64,000 bases of DNA, from assembly GCA_902168105.1 (NCBI GenBank), contig CABHOY010000015.1:124001-188000 (forward strand), given 5' to 3'. The notes beneath the pieces are model-generated. The model was not told the origin of the DNA and searched no databases. It worked only from the letters and a program-made list of their open reading frames with translations. Of the stretch, positions 25,733-35,509 are shown piece after piece. The stretch comes from an uncultured Flavihumibacter sp. GTDB taxonomy: Bacteria; Bacteroidota; Bacteroidia; Chitinophagales; Chitinophagaceae. The stretch's first letter is position 1, and every line of letters begins with the position of its first letter. The translations under genes were made by a program, and so were the position numbers.

Positions 25733-28249
25733 TCAGAGTTTCATGAACTTGAACGTTTGCTGCCTGTCAAACCGGAGGAAGTAAGTACCTGCAGGCAGGA
25801 ATCCAAGATCTTTCGAGATCTGTTTCTCTCCCGCTCTCACGCCCCATTGCCTGATCACATTACCCTGTATATCCAGCAGCGTAATGACCTTATACTTTTT
25901 TCCCTTCAGATCTATAGTTACCTGTCCCGGCGTAGGATTAGGATAGATCAGCAGCCTTTCTTCATTGGCAATAACAGGCGTTACATACGCTGCAACACGC
26001 GCAGCTGAACTGTCCTGTACAAAGCTCAACCAGTTAAAGTTCCAGCCGTCCTTATTGGAATAGATCCGGATCGTCTGATTACCGGGACTTAAAGTAATAG
26101 GCGCAGACGTAACAGTAGCCCAGTTCTGCCATCCTCCCGATACCGGTAAATTAACCGTTTGCAGTGTTACAGTATCTAGCTGTATTTTCAGACTGGTAGC
26201 TGTGCTGACTGCCACCCTGAATTGCATCCTGTAATCTGTATTACCTGGCGGTACCGCTATATCGTATTCAAACCAGGTGCCAGCACCTATAAAACTGATG
26301 TTAGCACCACCACCGGTATCTGATGTTGGTTCCGTACAACAGGAATTGGAGTTGTCAAACTGTTCTGCCTGTATCTTGGCGGGTATAGGTTTGTAATTAG
26401 GTGCCCTCTGGTTCGCATAGGTAGTGGCAGATTTTGTAATGCCGTTCACGGTAGCTGTAGCCGTGATCATACCCGATGTATCCAGCGTAGCTAATCCACC
26501 GCTTGTGATGCTGTTGCCATTACCTGTGATGCTCCAGACCGGTGTGATCGCCATTACCTGCCCGTTCTGATCCAGTGCTTTCGCTGTATATTGCTGTTGT
26601 TTACCTGCGATGAATTTGATATCTGCCGGGGTCACTATAACAGTGTCAAGTTTCGGCGTCCCGAGGCCCTTCTGGTAGATGCGCACATAATCTACCGTCA
26701 TGCTGTCCGGCCAGTCTGCCGGTGTTATACTACCTCCCATACCCCCGCCGATGGCGACATTCAGTATTACATGGAACTTCTGATCGAACGGCCAGTCCTT
26801 CCAGTCTGTATGCGGATTTACATAAGTATAACACTTCACGCTGTCATAGGTGAAACGTAATGAGTCCGGCGACCATTCCAGTGAATACACATGGAATACC
26901 GTATCTGCATCCATTATTTTTTTCGTTGCGGAGAGATGTCCGCCATTGGTCCAGTTGTTATTCTCCGTATGTACGGTCGACAGTACAGTGCCGAAGTTAT
27001 TTCCCACGTGTTCCATAATATCTATCTCACCACTTTTCGGCCATGCACCATAGGCGCTACTGGTAGGCATCAGCCATATAGCAGGCCAGGAACCACGCGC
27101 ACGTGGAAGTTTAGCCCTTACTTCCACCTTGCCATATTTGAAGTCCATTTTGTTCTGTGATATCACACGGGCGGACGACCATGGTGCAGTGCTATCGCCC
27201 GTTGGGAAATCTCTTTTACCGGTGATGATCAGCTCTCCGTTACGTATCCTTGCATTGTCACGCGTTGTATCTGTATAGACCTGTTGCTCCCCGTTGATCC
27301 ATCCTTTAGGACGTGCTTCCACCGTCCATTTCGCCGGATCAGGTTTGCCATCGGTATTGAATTCATCTCCATACACCATCGTCCAGTTTGGATTGCCGTC
27401 AAAGGTCACACTGCCTTTCGCCGGATAAGAAGCTGCATTGGCAGTGCTCAGTTCCTGTCCTGATACCAACAGTTTTAAGGTAGTGGAGGAATAGTTATCC
27501 GAAGAGTTGCCACTCAGTGTAACAGTGGCCGTGCTGTCATCTAAACGTTGCACACTGCCAATGGAAACACCTGCAGGTAGATTGGTAGATGTCCAGTTGC
27601 TAAGTGTCAGCGCAGGTTTGAATGTAGTGCCGTTCACCCTGGCAGTGATCACCTTTCCATTCTCCTGTCCCATAGGAATGTTAGGTCCCGAGATAGTAAT
27701 GTTCGTCGGATTAGGCGCCTGCACAAGGTCGAAATACAGAATGCCGTTGGCCTTTTTGCCATCAATGAAATGGACTTCCACCCGGTTCAGATCAGTCCTG
27801 TTCTTTACGCTCTGGAAGTTGAAGGTAGCTTCCTCCCAGCGGTTGATCTGGGTCACCTTGTACGTGAAATACACCGCCTTGCCGTAGTTGGTCCCCGGCT
27901 GCAGTTTAAACATGATCTCATCTTTTGTGCTGGCATACACAAGCATCTTAAATACGCTGTTCGTACTCAGATCAAAAGAATCGGTCAGGGTGCAACCAGC
28001 TGTCATGTATTCAAAACAGCTGGTGTCCTTGATGAACTTGGCTACCAGCGGACTTGGATTAACTGCTGACGGCGCAGGATTAGGAACGCCGAACAGCACC
28101 TTTCCGGTAGTGGTGGTGCCGGCATAGTAAGCCCATCTCCCGGAGCAGGGGCCATTGCCCTCCATGTCGTCAAGGAGCATAAATTGTGCGCTGAGTTTAT
28201 TGCATAACAATAAGCACAGCAACACGAGAAGTGTTGAGATGTTTTTCAT
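25733..28249 (-). CDS. GH16 endo-beta-1,3-glucanase (laminarinase-like), multi-domain, T9SS-exported
   Basis: 838 aa. Signal peptide to about residue 21. About 25-180 is a beta-sandwich resembling a carbohydrate-binding domain, and 180-280 an Ig-like module. About 285-535 is the GH16 catalytic domain with the E408-I-D-I-M-E413 nucleophile and acid motif. Ig-like Big_2 lies at about 540-625 and a CBM6-type domain at about 640-765 (KIQAEQFD start). The end (YPNPTPGQ, PAGTYFLRF) is a type IX secretion sorting domain, so the enzyme is surface-attached or secreted. The substrate is probably laminarin or a mixed-linkage beta-glucan. It is the last gene of the sigma-FecR-SusC-SusD operon, 30 bp after susD. 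Confidence 0.95.
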   Translation of the reverse strand: MKNISTLLVLLCLLLCNKLSAQFMLLDDMEGNGPCSGRWAYYAGTTTTGKVLFGVPNPAPSAVNPSPLVAKFIKDTSCFEYMTAGCTLTDSFDLSTNSVFKMLVYASTKDEIMFKLQPGTNYGKAVYFTYKVTQINRWEEATFNFQSVKNRTDLNRVEVHFIDGKKANGILYFDLVQAPNPTNITISGPNIPMGQENGKVITARVNGTTFKPALTLSNWTSTNLPAGVSIGSVQRLDDSTATVTLSGNSSDNYSSTTLKLLVSGQELSTANAASYPAKGSVTFDGNPNWTMVYGDEFNTDGKPDPAKWTVEARPKGWINGEQQVYTDTTRDNARIRNGELIITGKRDFPTGDSTAPWSSARVISQNKMDFKYGKVEVRAKLPRARGSWPAIWLMPTSSAYGAWPKSGEIDIMEHVGNNFGTVLSTVHTENNNWTNGGHLSATKKIMDADTVFHVYSLEWSPDSLRFTYDSVKCYTYVNPHTDWKDWPFDQKFHVILNVAIGGGMGGSITPADWPDSMTVDYVRIYQKGLGTPKLDTVIVTPADIKFIAGKQQQYTAKALDQNGQVMAITPVWSITGNGNSITSGGLATLDTSGMITATATVNGITKSATTYANQRAPNYKPIPAKIQAEQFDNSNSCCTEPTSDTGGGANISFIGAGTWFEYDIAVPPGNTDYRMQFRVAVSTATSLKIQLDTVTLQTVNLPVSGGWQNWATVTSAPITLSPGNQTIRIYSNKDGWNFNWLSFVQDSSAARVAAYVTPVIANEERLLIYPNPTPGQVTIDLKGKKYKVITLLDIQGNVIRQWGVRAGEKQISKDLGFLPAGTYFLRFDRQQTFKFMKL

Positions 28250-28279
28250 AACGGAAATTTTAAACGTGGGTTAAATACT

Positions 28280-29725
28280 CTATAAATTCGGATTGACTAT
28301 TGCATCTGCGCCTGGTATAGGCATCCAGTATTGTTTTTGGGTGATCGCGCTTGTTGGCTTCAGGTCTCCCGGATCTTTGTCCTGGTTGGCCGCCTCTACT
28401 TGTTCCAACCTTACAAGATCAAACCAGCGGTTCCATTCTCCTGCAAATTCCCATGCACGTTCCTGCACGACAGCAGCCGCAAAATCATTGCCCGGTAAGC
28501 CTTCAGCAAGTGCGTCCAGCCCTGCTCTCTGTCTTACCGCATTTACTGCTGCATATGCCTGCGCATCGGGAGTACCCGTTGCACGTGCCTGTGCCTCTGC
28601 ATATATCAGTAGCACATGCGCATAACGGATCATGATCACCGGGTTGTTGGACATGTACACATCTTTAGCGCCCGACTGTATGGTGAATTTTTTATAGTAT
28701 GGATGCCCGGTCGTTGTTTCCTGCCAGGATATAGTATCGCCCTTTACTACGAACTGCGTAGAGAATGTCGCATCCTTGCGTTTGCCCGCAGGATAGTTAC
28801 GGAAGAACTTCAGTTCAGGGAAGAAATCACTCCAGCCGCCTTCGTTTTCAGGCATAGTGGATAAGCCGTAAAAAGAGTTATACGTAGACCATTGTCCGCG
28901 GGTGAATAAAGTAAAAACATCTTCAGTAGTACCACCTGCGAATATCTTCAGATAATCATCCTGGTACAGCTCAAAGTTATAGACAGCTTTATTATCTATT
29001 ACTTCTTTCGCCTTCGCTGCCGCCAATGCATATTTCGATTGGTCTTTCAGCGGCCAGCCTGCTTCTGTCAGGTATACATCCGCCAGTAAAGCTTTTACAG
29101 CCCCTTTGCCTGGTCTTCCCGGATCACCTTTCTTGTCGGGTACCATGTCTTCAGCTCTTTTCAGGTCTTCCTCAATAAGTTTATAAACGGCTGCAGGAGC
29201 GCTTTTGCCTAGTGTCAGCAGATCAGTTGTATATTGTTCCGAAGGGATGATCGGCACTTCTCCCCATAACCTCGTCAGCCAGTAATAACACAATGCACGC
29301 AGGAAACTGGCTTCACCCACAATCGCATTTACTGTCGCAGTAGTACCATCCTGTACCTGCCCGTAGTTATTGATGATATTGGTGGTAGATTGTATGGTCT
29401 TGTAACATCCCAGCCAGATGGGATTCATCCTGCTGTTGAGCGATGATACGTTGAAGCGGTCAAACTCCCTGAACTCTTCTTTATTAGAGCCCGAATGTGT
29501 AGTAAGATCATCAGCGCCCATCGTCATGGCGATCTGTGAAACGGTAGTGAAACCACTGTTCCAGGGTACCATCAGGCTGCCGTATGCGCCAGTAAGCGCT
29601 GATTCCAGCCCTGCTACGCTGCTTAACGCCTGGGAACCGCCCACCAGTCCCCTGGGGTCTTCCGTCAGCTGTTTACTACACCCTGATGTAAACAACAGGC
29701 AAACGATCATGTATATCTTTTTCAT
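28280..29725 (-). CDS. SusD/RagB-family glycan-binding lipoprotein
   Basis: 481 aa from the Met at 29725 (MKKIYMIVCLLFTSGCSKQ); an ATG six codons upstream (29743) is also possible. The lipobox TSGC marks surface anchoring. SusD signatures are present: helical TPR-like region with GEASFLRALCYYWLTRLWGEVP (split here as GEASFLRALC and YYWLTRLWGEVP) and the terminal ERAWEFAGEWNRWFDLVRL and YWMPIPGADAIVNP blocks. It captures oligosaccharide at the outer membrane and lids the SusC channel encoded immediately upstream. Confidence 0.95.
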   Translation of the reverse strand: MKKIYMIVCLLFTSGCSKQLTEDPRGLVGGSQALSSVAGLESALTGAYGSLMVPWNSGFTTVSQIAMTMGADDLTTHSGSNKEEFREFDRFNVSSLNSRMNPIWLGCYKTIQSTTNIINNYGQVQDGTTATVNAIVGEASFLRALCYYWLTRLWGEVPIIPSEQYTTDLLTLGKSAPAAVYKLIEEDLKRAEDMVPDKKGDPGRPGKGAVKALLADVYLTEAGWPLKDQSKYALAAAKAKEVIDNKAVYNFELYQDDYLKIFAGGTTEDVFTLFTRGQWSTYNSFYGLSTMPENEGGWSDFFPELKFFRNYPAGKRKDATFSTQFVVKGDTISWQETTTGHPYYKKFTIQSGAKDVYMSNNPVIMIRYAHVLLIYAEAQARATGTPDAQAYAAVNAVRQRAGLDALAEGLPGNDFAAAVVQERAWEFAGEWNRWFDLVRLEQVEAANQDKDPGDLKPTSAITQKQYWMPIPGADAIVNPNL

Positions 29726-29754
29726 GTGGAATGTTCTTTTCATAAAATAATGTG

Positions 29755-32700
29755 TTAGAAGCTCAGTGTAACACCACCTGTAATGGTCTTGGCATTGGGA
29801 TAGGAACCGAAATCTATACCCTGCCTGATGTCTCCTGCGGATGAATTAGCCTCGGGGTCTAACCCGCTATAACTGGTAATGGTAAACAGGTTAGTGGCAC
29901 TCAGGAATAATTTTACAGCCACAATATTTTTCAGGTGTTGTTTCCTGATATCATAAGACAGGCTGACATTTTTCAGTCGCAGGAAATCTGCTTTCTCCAG
30001 GAACCTTGTACTCTGTGTAAAGTTCCTGTTGGTGCTGCTGAACCCCGGGATGTCGGATGTTTCATTTACACCGGGTATGTACCGGTCCTTAATATCAACG
30101 GAAGTAGCTTCTCTTGCATCACCGCCGTAATACATGGCTGCCGCTTTGTTGTAGTTCAGTTTGTCAAATCCGAAAAGACCCTGCCATAGCAGATTAAGGG
30201 TAAACGCCCGGAAGCTGAGCGTATTGTTCCATCCTGTTGATATACGTGGAATACCGGTACCGATCACACTATAATCGCTTGCATCTATGGTACCGCTGTT
30301 ATCTGCATCCTGATACCTTGCATCGCCTGGCACCGCACCAAATTCCTCCGCCTTTGTATCGCCGGGTTTCCAGGTGCCGAGGTAGGTAAGTCCCCAGATG
30401 GCTCCCAGAGGCTGTCCTGGCATGATCACAAATTCAGATTGAGGGGACATACCGCCACCGATCTTTCTGTCCGTCGGATCAAAGATCAGTTTCTTACCCG
30501 CGCCCAATGTCTGGATCCTGTTTTTAAGAAAGGAGATATTGAACGCGGTATTCCAAGTAACTGGTCCTTTTTCGATCACATTACCTTCTATCGAAAATTC
30601 AAATCCTTTATTCTGAACAGCACCTACATTCCTTGTAATAGCATTACCGCCCAGGTACATCGGCAGGTTTTCGTTCAGCAACAGGTCCCTGGTGTCTTTT
30701 ATAAAGTAGTCTGCCGTGAAGTTGATCCTGTTATTCAGAAACCCCACGTCGATGCCTATATCCTTTTGTTCAGTAGTTTCCCATTTAAGATCGGGATTAC
30801 CAATATTGCCCAATACGATCCCGTTCAGGAAAGTAGAATTGGTGAACGATGCGATCATCCTGGAATAGGAAGAAAAGGTGCTATAGGCGCTGATGCTCTG
30901 GCTACCTGTTGACCCCCAGCTACCGCGCAACTTCAGGTTGCTGACAGGTCCTGCCTGTTGCATAAATGGCTCATTGGAGATGACCCAGCCAGCAGAAACT
31001 GAAGGGAAATAACTGTACTTGTTACTGCCCAGGAATTTAGAAGAACCATCTCTTCTCAATGCTGCCGAGAAAAGATATTTGTCCTTGTAACCATAGATCA
31101 CACGGCCTACGAGAGAGAACAATCCTGACTTGGTATAACCTGACGATGGACTGCCGGGTGTACCAAGTGCAAGATTATTCCACAGGAATGATTCATAGGT
31201 AAGATTGGATGCACCTGCAGCAAGGAAATTGTAAGTAGCCTGCTGATATTCCGTTACAGCGGTAATATCGAGGCTGTGTATATCGTTGAATGTTCTGCGG
31301 TAATTCAACGTATTGGTTTGTTGTAACCTGATCTCTTTGTTGGAACGCAGGCTGCTGGTAGCGCTGCCGGCGTTCGTTGCTTTACCTGCAAAAGTTTTGT
31401 TTTCGTATTCCAGGTAGTTGACGCCATACTGCATATTAAAGGTAAGTCCCCGAAGCACTTCGAATTTGAAACCGCCTATCGCATTCGCAAGCACCCTGTC
31501 TGTTACGGCCAGCCGGTCAACAGTGAGTGCAACAGGGTTAGAGAATACGGAGCTTACAGGATCTGTAATAGTAAAGCTGCCGTCTTCTTTTCTGACAGGT
31601 ACGGTGGGCGACCAGGTAATGGCCTGTGCCAGCGGACTACTGGGACCATCTGCCGGGATATCTACATTCTGCGCCGTACTATACGAGCCTGTGATATTCA
31701 GGAAGGCGGAGACCCTGGAAGACAGTGCTGAGTTAATGTTGGAGCGTAAAGTGTAACGCTTGTAATAAGAGTTGTTGATCACGCCGTCCTGGTCAAGGTA
31801 GTTGCCCGATATTAAATACCCGGTTTTATCATTGCCTCCGGATAGACTTAGCAAATACTCCTGTGCAGGAGCGCGTCTGAAGATTTCATCCTGCCAGTCG
31901 GTTCCTCCCTTTGCACGGAAGTCAGTGATCTGTTGCGTAGTGAAAGGTTGGGTAGTACCCACCGCGAGTGCATGAGCATTCGCTGTTTCAGCAAAATCAG
32001 CTGCATTGAGCAGGTCCATTTTTTTAATGACGGTAGCCGACGACAGGCGTGTGGTAAAGTTGACTTTCAGTCCTCCTTTATTTCCTTTTTTGGTAGAGAC
32101 GATGATCACGCCGTTTGCACCTCTGCTACCAAAGATAGCGGTAGCCGCAGCATCTTTCAGTACCTGTATGGATTCGATATCGTCCGGGTTAATAGAGAAG
32201 AATTCTGCACCGACAAAACCATCTACTACATACAAGGGGCCATTATCCCCATTGATGGAGTTAGCGCCCCTGATGCGTATCCTTACAGCACCGCCGGGAG
32301 AACCTGCTGCATTAGTCACCTGTACGCCCGCGGCCCTTCCCTGTAATACCTGATCGAGCCTGTTCACAGGCTGGTCCTGGAAGTCGGCGGTAGATATCGT
32401 TGTGAGCGAAGTGGTCAGCGTTGATTTCCGCTGTTCGCCATAACCCACCACCACCATTTCGCTGATGCTGGAAGCGGAAGTTGTTAGTGTAACAGGTAAT
32501 TGAAACCTGCCGCGTACAGGTACTTCCTGTTTATTATAACCCAGTGAAGATATAACGAGTACCGTATTTTCATCAGTTACACTAATGCTGAACTCACCAC
32601 GTTCATTGGTCACTACGCCCCTGGAAGTGCCTTTCACCTGGATGGTAGCGCCTGGCAACAGTTCTCCTTTTTCATTGGTAACGGTACCTTTTACTTCTTT

Positions 32701-33117
32701 GTCGGGAGAAGCCTGTGCCGGTGCATTTTGAGCCGGTTTCCGCTTTACAATGACCGTCTTGTCGGAAATAGTATAGGAGAGCGGCTGGTCTTTAAAAGAG
32801 ACGTCCAGTGCATGTTGCAGGGAAACGTTCTTTACATCGATGGTCACTTCCCGGCCCTGGAACAATTGTTCATCGGTATACAGGAAAGTGTATCCCGTCT
32901 GTTTCCGTATTTCGTTGAAAATTTTGCTCAACGATGCATTGCGCAGGGTAAGGCTGACCGTTTGTGCATTGCCCCATGCGGGTATCTGCAATAAGATCAT
33001 CATGACAAAAAGCAGCTTTAATTTCATAGCCGTTAATAGTTTTGCTGGTAATCGTGGAATTGTTTTACTCCGGGCAAAGCAAATCATATTGCTTTCGGAG
33101 AAAGACATCAGTTGCAT
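29755..33117 (-). CDS. SusC/RagA TonB-dependent transporter with STN signalling domain
   Basis: 1120 aa. The N-terminus has a 30-residue pre-sequence before a second Met (33027) where the apparent signal peptide begins (MKLKLLFVMMILL); long leaders of this type occur in Chitinophaga SusC proteins. An STN domain (about 55-125, LTLRNASLSKIFNEI, GYTFLYTDEQLF) is for contact with FecR. A carboxypeptidase-regulatory-like domain follows (about 140-215), then the plug (EMVVVGYGEQRKS, PLYVVDGF, VLKDAAATAIFGSRGANGV) and the barrel. It imports the oligosaccharide released by the GH16 enzyme and signals to the FecR/ECF pair upstream. Confidence 0.96.
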   Translation of the reverse strand: MQLMSFSESNMICFARSKTIPRLPAKLLTAMKLKLLFVMMILLQIPAWGNAQTVSLTLRNASLSKIFNEIRKQTGYTFLYTDEQLFQGREVTIDVKNVSLQHALDVSFKDQPLSYTISDKTVIVKRKPAQNAPAQASPDKEVKGTVTNEKGELLPGATIQVKGTSRGVVTNERGEFSISVTDENTVLVISSLGYNKQEVPVRGRFQLPVTLTTSASSISEMVVVGYGEQRKSTLTTSLTTISTADFQDQPVNRLDQVLQGRAAGVQVTNAAGSPGGAVRIRIRGANSINGDNGPLYVVDGFVGAEFFSINPDDIESIQVLKDAAATAIFGSRGANGVIIVSTKKGNKGGLKVNFTTRLSSATVIKKMDLLNAADFAETANAHALAVGTTQPFTTQQITDFRAKGGTDWQDEIFRRAPAQEYLLSLSGGNDKTGYLISGNYLDQDGVINNSYYKRYTLRSNINSALSSRVSAFLNITGSYSTAQNVDIPADGPSSPLAQAITWSPTVPVRKEDGSFTITDPVSSVFSNPVALTVDRLAVTDRVLANAIGGFKFEVLRGLTFNMQYGVNYLEYENKTFAGKATNAGSATSSLRSNKEIRLQQTNTLNYRRTFNDIHSLDITAVTEYQQATYNFLAAGASNLTYESFLWNNLALGTPGSPSSGYTKSGLFSLVGRVIYGYKDKYLFSAALRRDGSSKFLGSNKYSYFPSVSAGWVISNEPFMQQAGPVSNLKLRGSWGSTGSQSISAYSTFSSYSRMIASFTNSTFLNGIVLGNIGNPDLKWETTEQKDIGIDVGFLNNRINFTADYFIKDTRDLLLNENLPMYLGGNAITRNVGAVQNKGFEFSIEGNVIEKGPVTWNTAFNISFLKNRIQTLGAGKKLIFDPTDRKIGGGMSPQSEFVIMPGQPLGAIWGLTYLGTWKPGDTKAEEFGAVPGDARYQDADNSGTIDASDYSVIGTGIPRISTGWNNTLSFRAFTLNLLWQGLFGFDKLNYNKAAAMYYGGDAREATSVDIKDRYIPGVNETSDIPGFSSTNRNFTQSTRFLEKADFLRLKNVSLSYDIRKQHLKNIVAVKLFLSATNLFTITSYSGLDPEANSSAGDIRQGIDFGSYPNAKTITGGVTLSF

Positions 33118-33205
33118 ACAATTGTATGGTTTATATAAGTAAAGAAATAATCGCCGGGTAAAGGATATCAGGGACTCATACTATAGTTTTTGACAAAAGT
33201 GGATG

Positions 33206-34378
33206 CTACGGTGAAACAATGATCTGTTTGTCTTTTACGCTAAAGTGTACTTCATCTGTCATTTCCAGCATCTTTAACACCTGCGACAGTGGTACATTTC
33301 TGGGAATGATGCCTCTGAAGTGAGCGTTGACAGGTGCATTATATACTACGGTGACATCATACCAGCGGGCAATGAGCCGCATTACGACATGGATGTCTTC
33401 TCCTTCCAGTTGCATAAGGCCGTTCTTCCATGCAATGACAGCTTCGGTATTGACATGTTCCTGTACGGAGAGCTGTCCGCTTTGCCTGTCGATACTGGCG
33501 CCCTGTCCGGGATACAATCGCCTGTTATTGACTTTAACAGCACCGGTGAGCAGGGTGGTCTTGACACTTGTTTCATCATCATAGGCCATCATGTTGAACG
33601 CAGTACCGAGTACCTGTACATCGGTATGTGCGGCTTTCACAATAAATGGCTGCGCGGCGTCAGGTGCAATTTCGAAGTAGGCTTCCCCATTCAGTTCCAC
33701 CGTTCTCGTATTGCCGGTGAAAGCGACAGGATAACGGAGGCTGCTGGAGGCGTTTAACCACACATTGCTGCCATCGGGTAGTTGCACCTGGAACTGGCCG
33801 CCTTTAGGCGTGCGCAAGGTGTTGTAGGAAGGAATTTCGTGGGATAGGACAGACCCTGACTGGTAGGCCAGCCGGCCATTACCGGGCTTACTGATAACTG
33901 TGTTGCCCTGCTGCGCCAATGAGTTGTTAATGGAACTGTCCAGCGGGATCTCGGTACCATCTGCCAGTATAAGTGAAGCCCTGTTGGTACCGGCAGGAAC
34001 GTCCGGCTGCTCCTGCTCCGTACGGGTAATAGGTGCGATGATCTTCCGCTGCAAGATGTACCAGGTACTGGCGGACAGCAATAATAATGCAATACAGGCC
34101 GCTACGCCCCAACGCCATCTGCCATTACCGCGAATGGCCTTTAACGGTGTTTGCGCAGGCTTATCGGCCGCTAATATCCTGCTGGCTACCTCGTCCCAGT
34201 GTTGATGATCATAAGGTATATCGCCGGCTTTAATATCCTGCTTTAATAGCGCTTCTATGCGAGTGGAAACGAGACCGTCGCCATCTGCATCCAGCAGATC
34301 GGACAGTTCTTTCCATTCAGCTTCTGTAGCGGAATGATGTAACACCTGGTTTATCAGGTATGATAGACGGTCATGCAC
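33206..34378 (-). CDS. FecR-family anti-sigma factor
   Basis: 390 aa. The cytoplasmic N-terminal segment of about 90 residues is followed by one membrane helix (about 92-112, WGVAACIALLLLSASTWYIL). The periplasmic FecR domain has LRTPKGGQFQVQLPDGSNVWLNASSSLRYP and GEAYFEIA, and a C-terminal DUF4974-type domain ends in VLKMLEMTDEVHFSV. It holds the ECF sigma factor inactive and transmits the SusC occupancy signal through the STN domain. It sits between the sigma and SusC genes, the standard order. Confidence 0.95.
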   Translation of the reverse strand: MHDRLSYLINQVLHHSATEAEWKELSDLLDADGDGLVSTRIEALLKQDIKAGDIPYDHQHWDEVASRILAADKPAQTPLKAIRGNGRWRWGVAACIALLLLSASTWYILQRKIIAPITRTEQEQPDVPAGTNRASLILADGTEIPLDSSINNSLAQQGNTVISKPGNGRLAYQSGSVLSHEIPSYNTLRTPKGGQFQVQLPDGSNVWLNASSSLRYPVAFTGNTRTVELNGEAYFEIAPDAAQPFIVKAAHTDVQVLGTAFNMMAYDDETSVKTTLLTGAVKVNNRRLYPGQGASIDRQSGQLSVQEHVNTEAVIAWKNGLMQLEGEDIHVVMRLIARWYDVTVVYNAPVNAHFRGIIPRNVPLSQVLKMLEMTDEVHFSVKDKQIIVSP

Positions 34379-34520
34379 TGAAACTCAGTTTTAACGTGGT
34401 TCGTTTCTTCTAACGTGGTCTTTGTTCCCCCCGGAACAACTGGCCTTCATAACAACAGACGCGTGAGGGAAAGAAAAGGACCTATCGAACGTAAAAAAAA
34501 ATTAAAATAGTTACAAGTGA

Positions 34521-35114
34521 TTATAATTCAAGCAACCACAACAAGAGGAAAGGAAGCAGGTGTCCTGCCTGTTGCAGGTAACTCCTGATTGTTTGCAGGG
34601 ACCTGACTAGCGAATTTTTTACCGTGCTCGGAGAAAGTTCCAGTTCTGCCGCTATTTCAGGGATCTTCATACCCTTTTCCCGGCTCATCAGGTAGATGCG
34701 TTTTGCCTGCGGGGGAAGTTGCGTCACGGCATCGTTGATCAGCTTTACCATCGTCGTATAGGCGAGGTCCGTGTCAGGCGTGAATAGTTCCTGTTCCGGC
34801 GTTCCTGCCCCAAGTATATCTACCGCCTTATCATGTACCGCCTGACGGCGAAGGTAACTGAACGATTGATGGAAAACGATCTTCAACAGCCAGGAGCGGG
34901 GATTTTCTATTGCCGGCAGTTTGTCCCGGCTGATCCATAACTTCAGAAATGTTTCCTGGATGATATCTTCCGCCACAGCATCGTTTTTGGTGATATGCCG
35001 GGCCAGTGGCTGCAATTGGGGAACGTACGCATGGAACAGCTGCCGGAAGGCATTTTCGTCGCCCTCCGAGATTAACCGGAATAATTCTTTATCGCTATAT
35101 GAGTGAGCGTGCAT
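34521..35114 (-). CDS. ECF RNA polymerase sigma factor (FecI-like) with hydrophobic C-terminal tail
   Basis: 197 aa. Region 2 runs from about residue 12 (LISEGDENAFRQLFHAY, then DIIQETFLKLWISRD) and region 4 is at about 125-180 (LPPQAKRIYLMSREKGMKIPEIAAELELSPSTVKNSL). It should direct transcription of the SusC operon after release from FecR. The last 13 residues (HLLPFLLLWLLEL) are unusually hydrophobic for a sigma factor and could contact the membrane or FecR. It starts about 100 bp left of a 100-bp palindrome. Confidence 0.95.
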   Translation of the reverse strand: MHAHSYSDKELFRLISEGDENAFRQLFHAYVPQLQPLARHITKNDAVAEDIIQETFLKLWISRDKLPAIENPRSWLLKIVFHQSFSYLRRQAVHDKAVDILGAGTPEQELFTPDTDLAYTTMVKLINDAVTQLPPQAKRIYLMSREKGMKIPEIAAELELSPSTVKNSLVRSLQTIRSYLQQAGHLLPFLLLWLLEL

Positions 35115-35214
35115 GCTTAGTTGTTCCCCTACGAGGTGGAAAATACAAAAGTTTTGGTTAATGGAAGGAGGAGGTAAGTTGCATATTTTATGGAACAGGT
35201 GTGCGTTACTATGC

Positions 35215-35329
35215 TTCAGGTCCGCTACAGGAGTACATCTACTATCCTTATCCTCCCTTTATCCTCCCTTCTGAAGGGAAGATAAAGGGAGGATAAGGAT
35301 AGTAGATGTACTCCTGTAGCGGACTTGAG
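35215..35329. repeat. Long inverted repeat (palindrome 1)
   Basis: Core 35221-35323: 51-bp arms around a single central base, with one mismatch (35264/35280), centred at 35272. The pairing extends to 35215-35329 allowing G-T pairs. Each arm contains two copies of an 11-bp unit TTATCCTCCCT (35248-35258, 35259-35269). It would form a ~50-bp hairpin as single-stranded DNA or RNA. It lies in the 578-bp gene-free gap 35115-35692; no protein-coding gene is visible there on either strand. Confidence 0.95.
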
Positions 35330-35509
35330 CCGGACCAGCATGAGGGTGTCCTGTTTTTCTGTTTAAAATGCCCCGATTTTCCTTTTTGGATTCTTTTGAG
35401 GGGTATTGTCGGTTAGAGGTGATTTGTTGTTGTAATGAGCCTTAAAATGGCTTTTATGAGGATTTAATGCGGGTACGTATGTGGTGTTACGCAATAGTCG
35501 CTTTGATGC

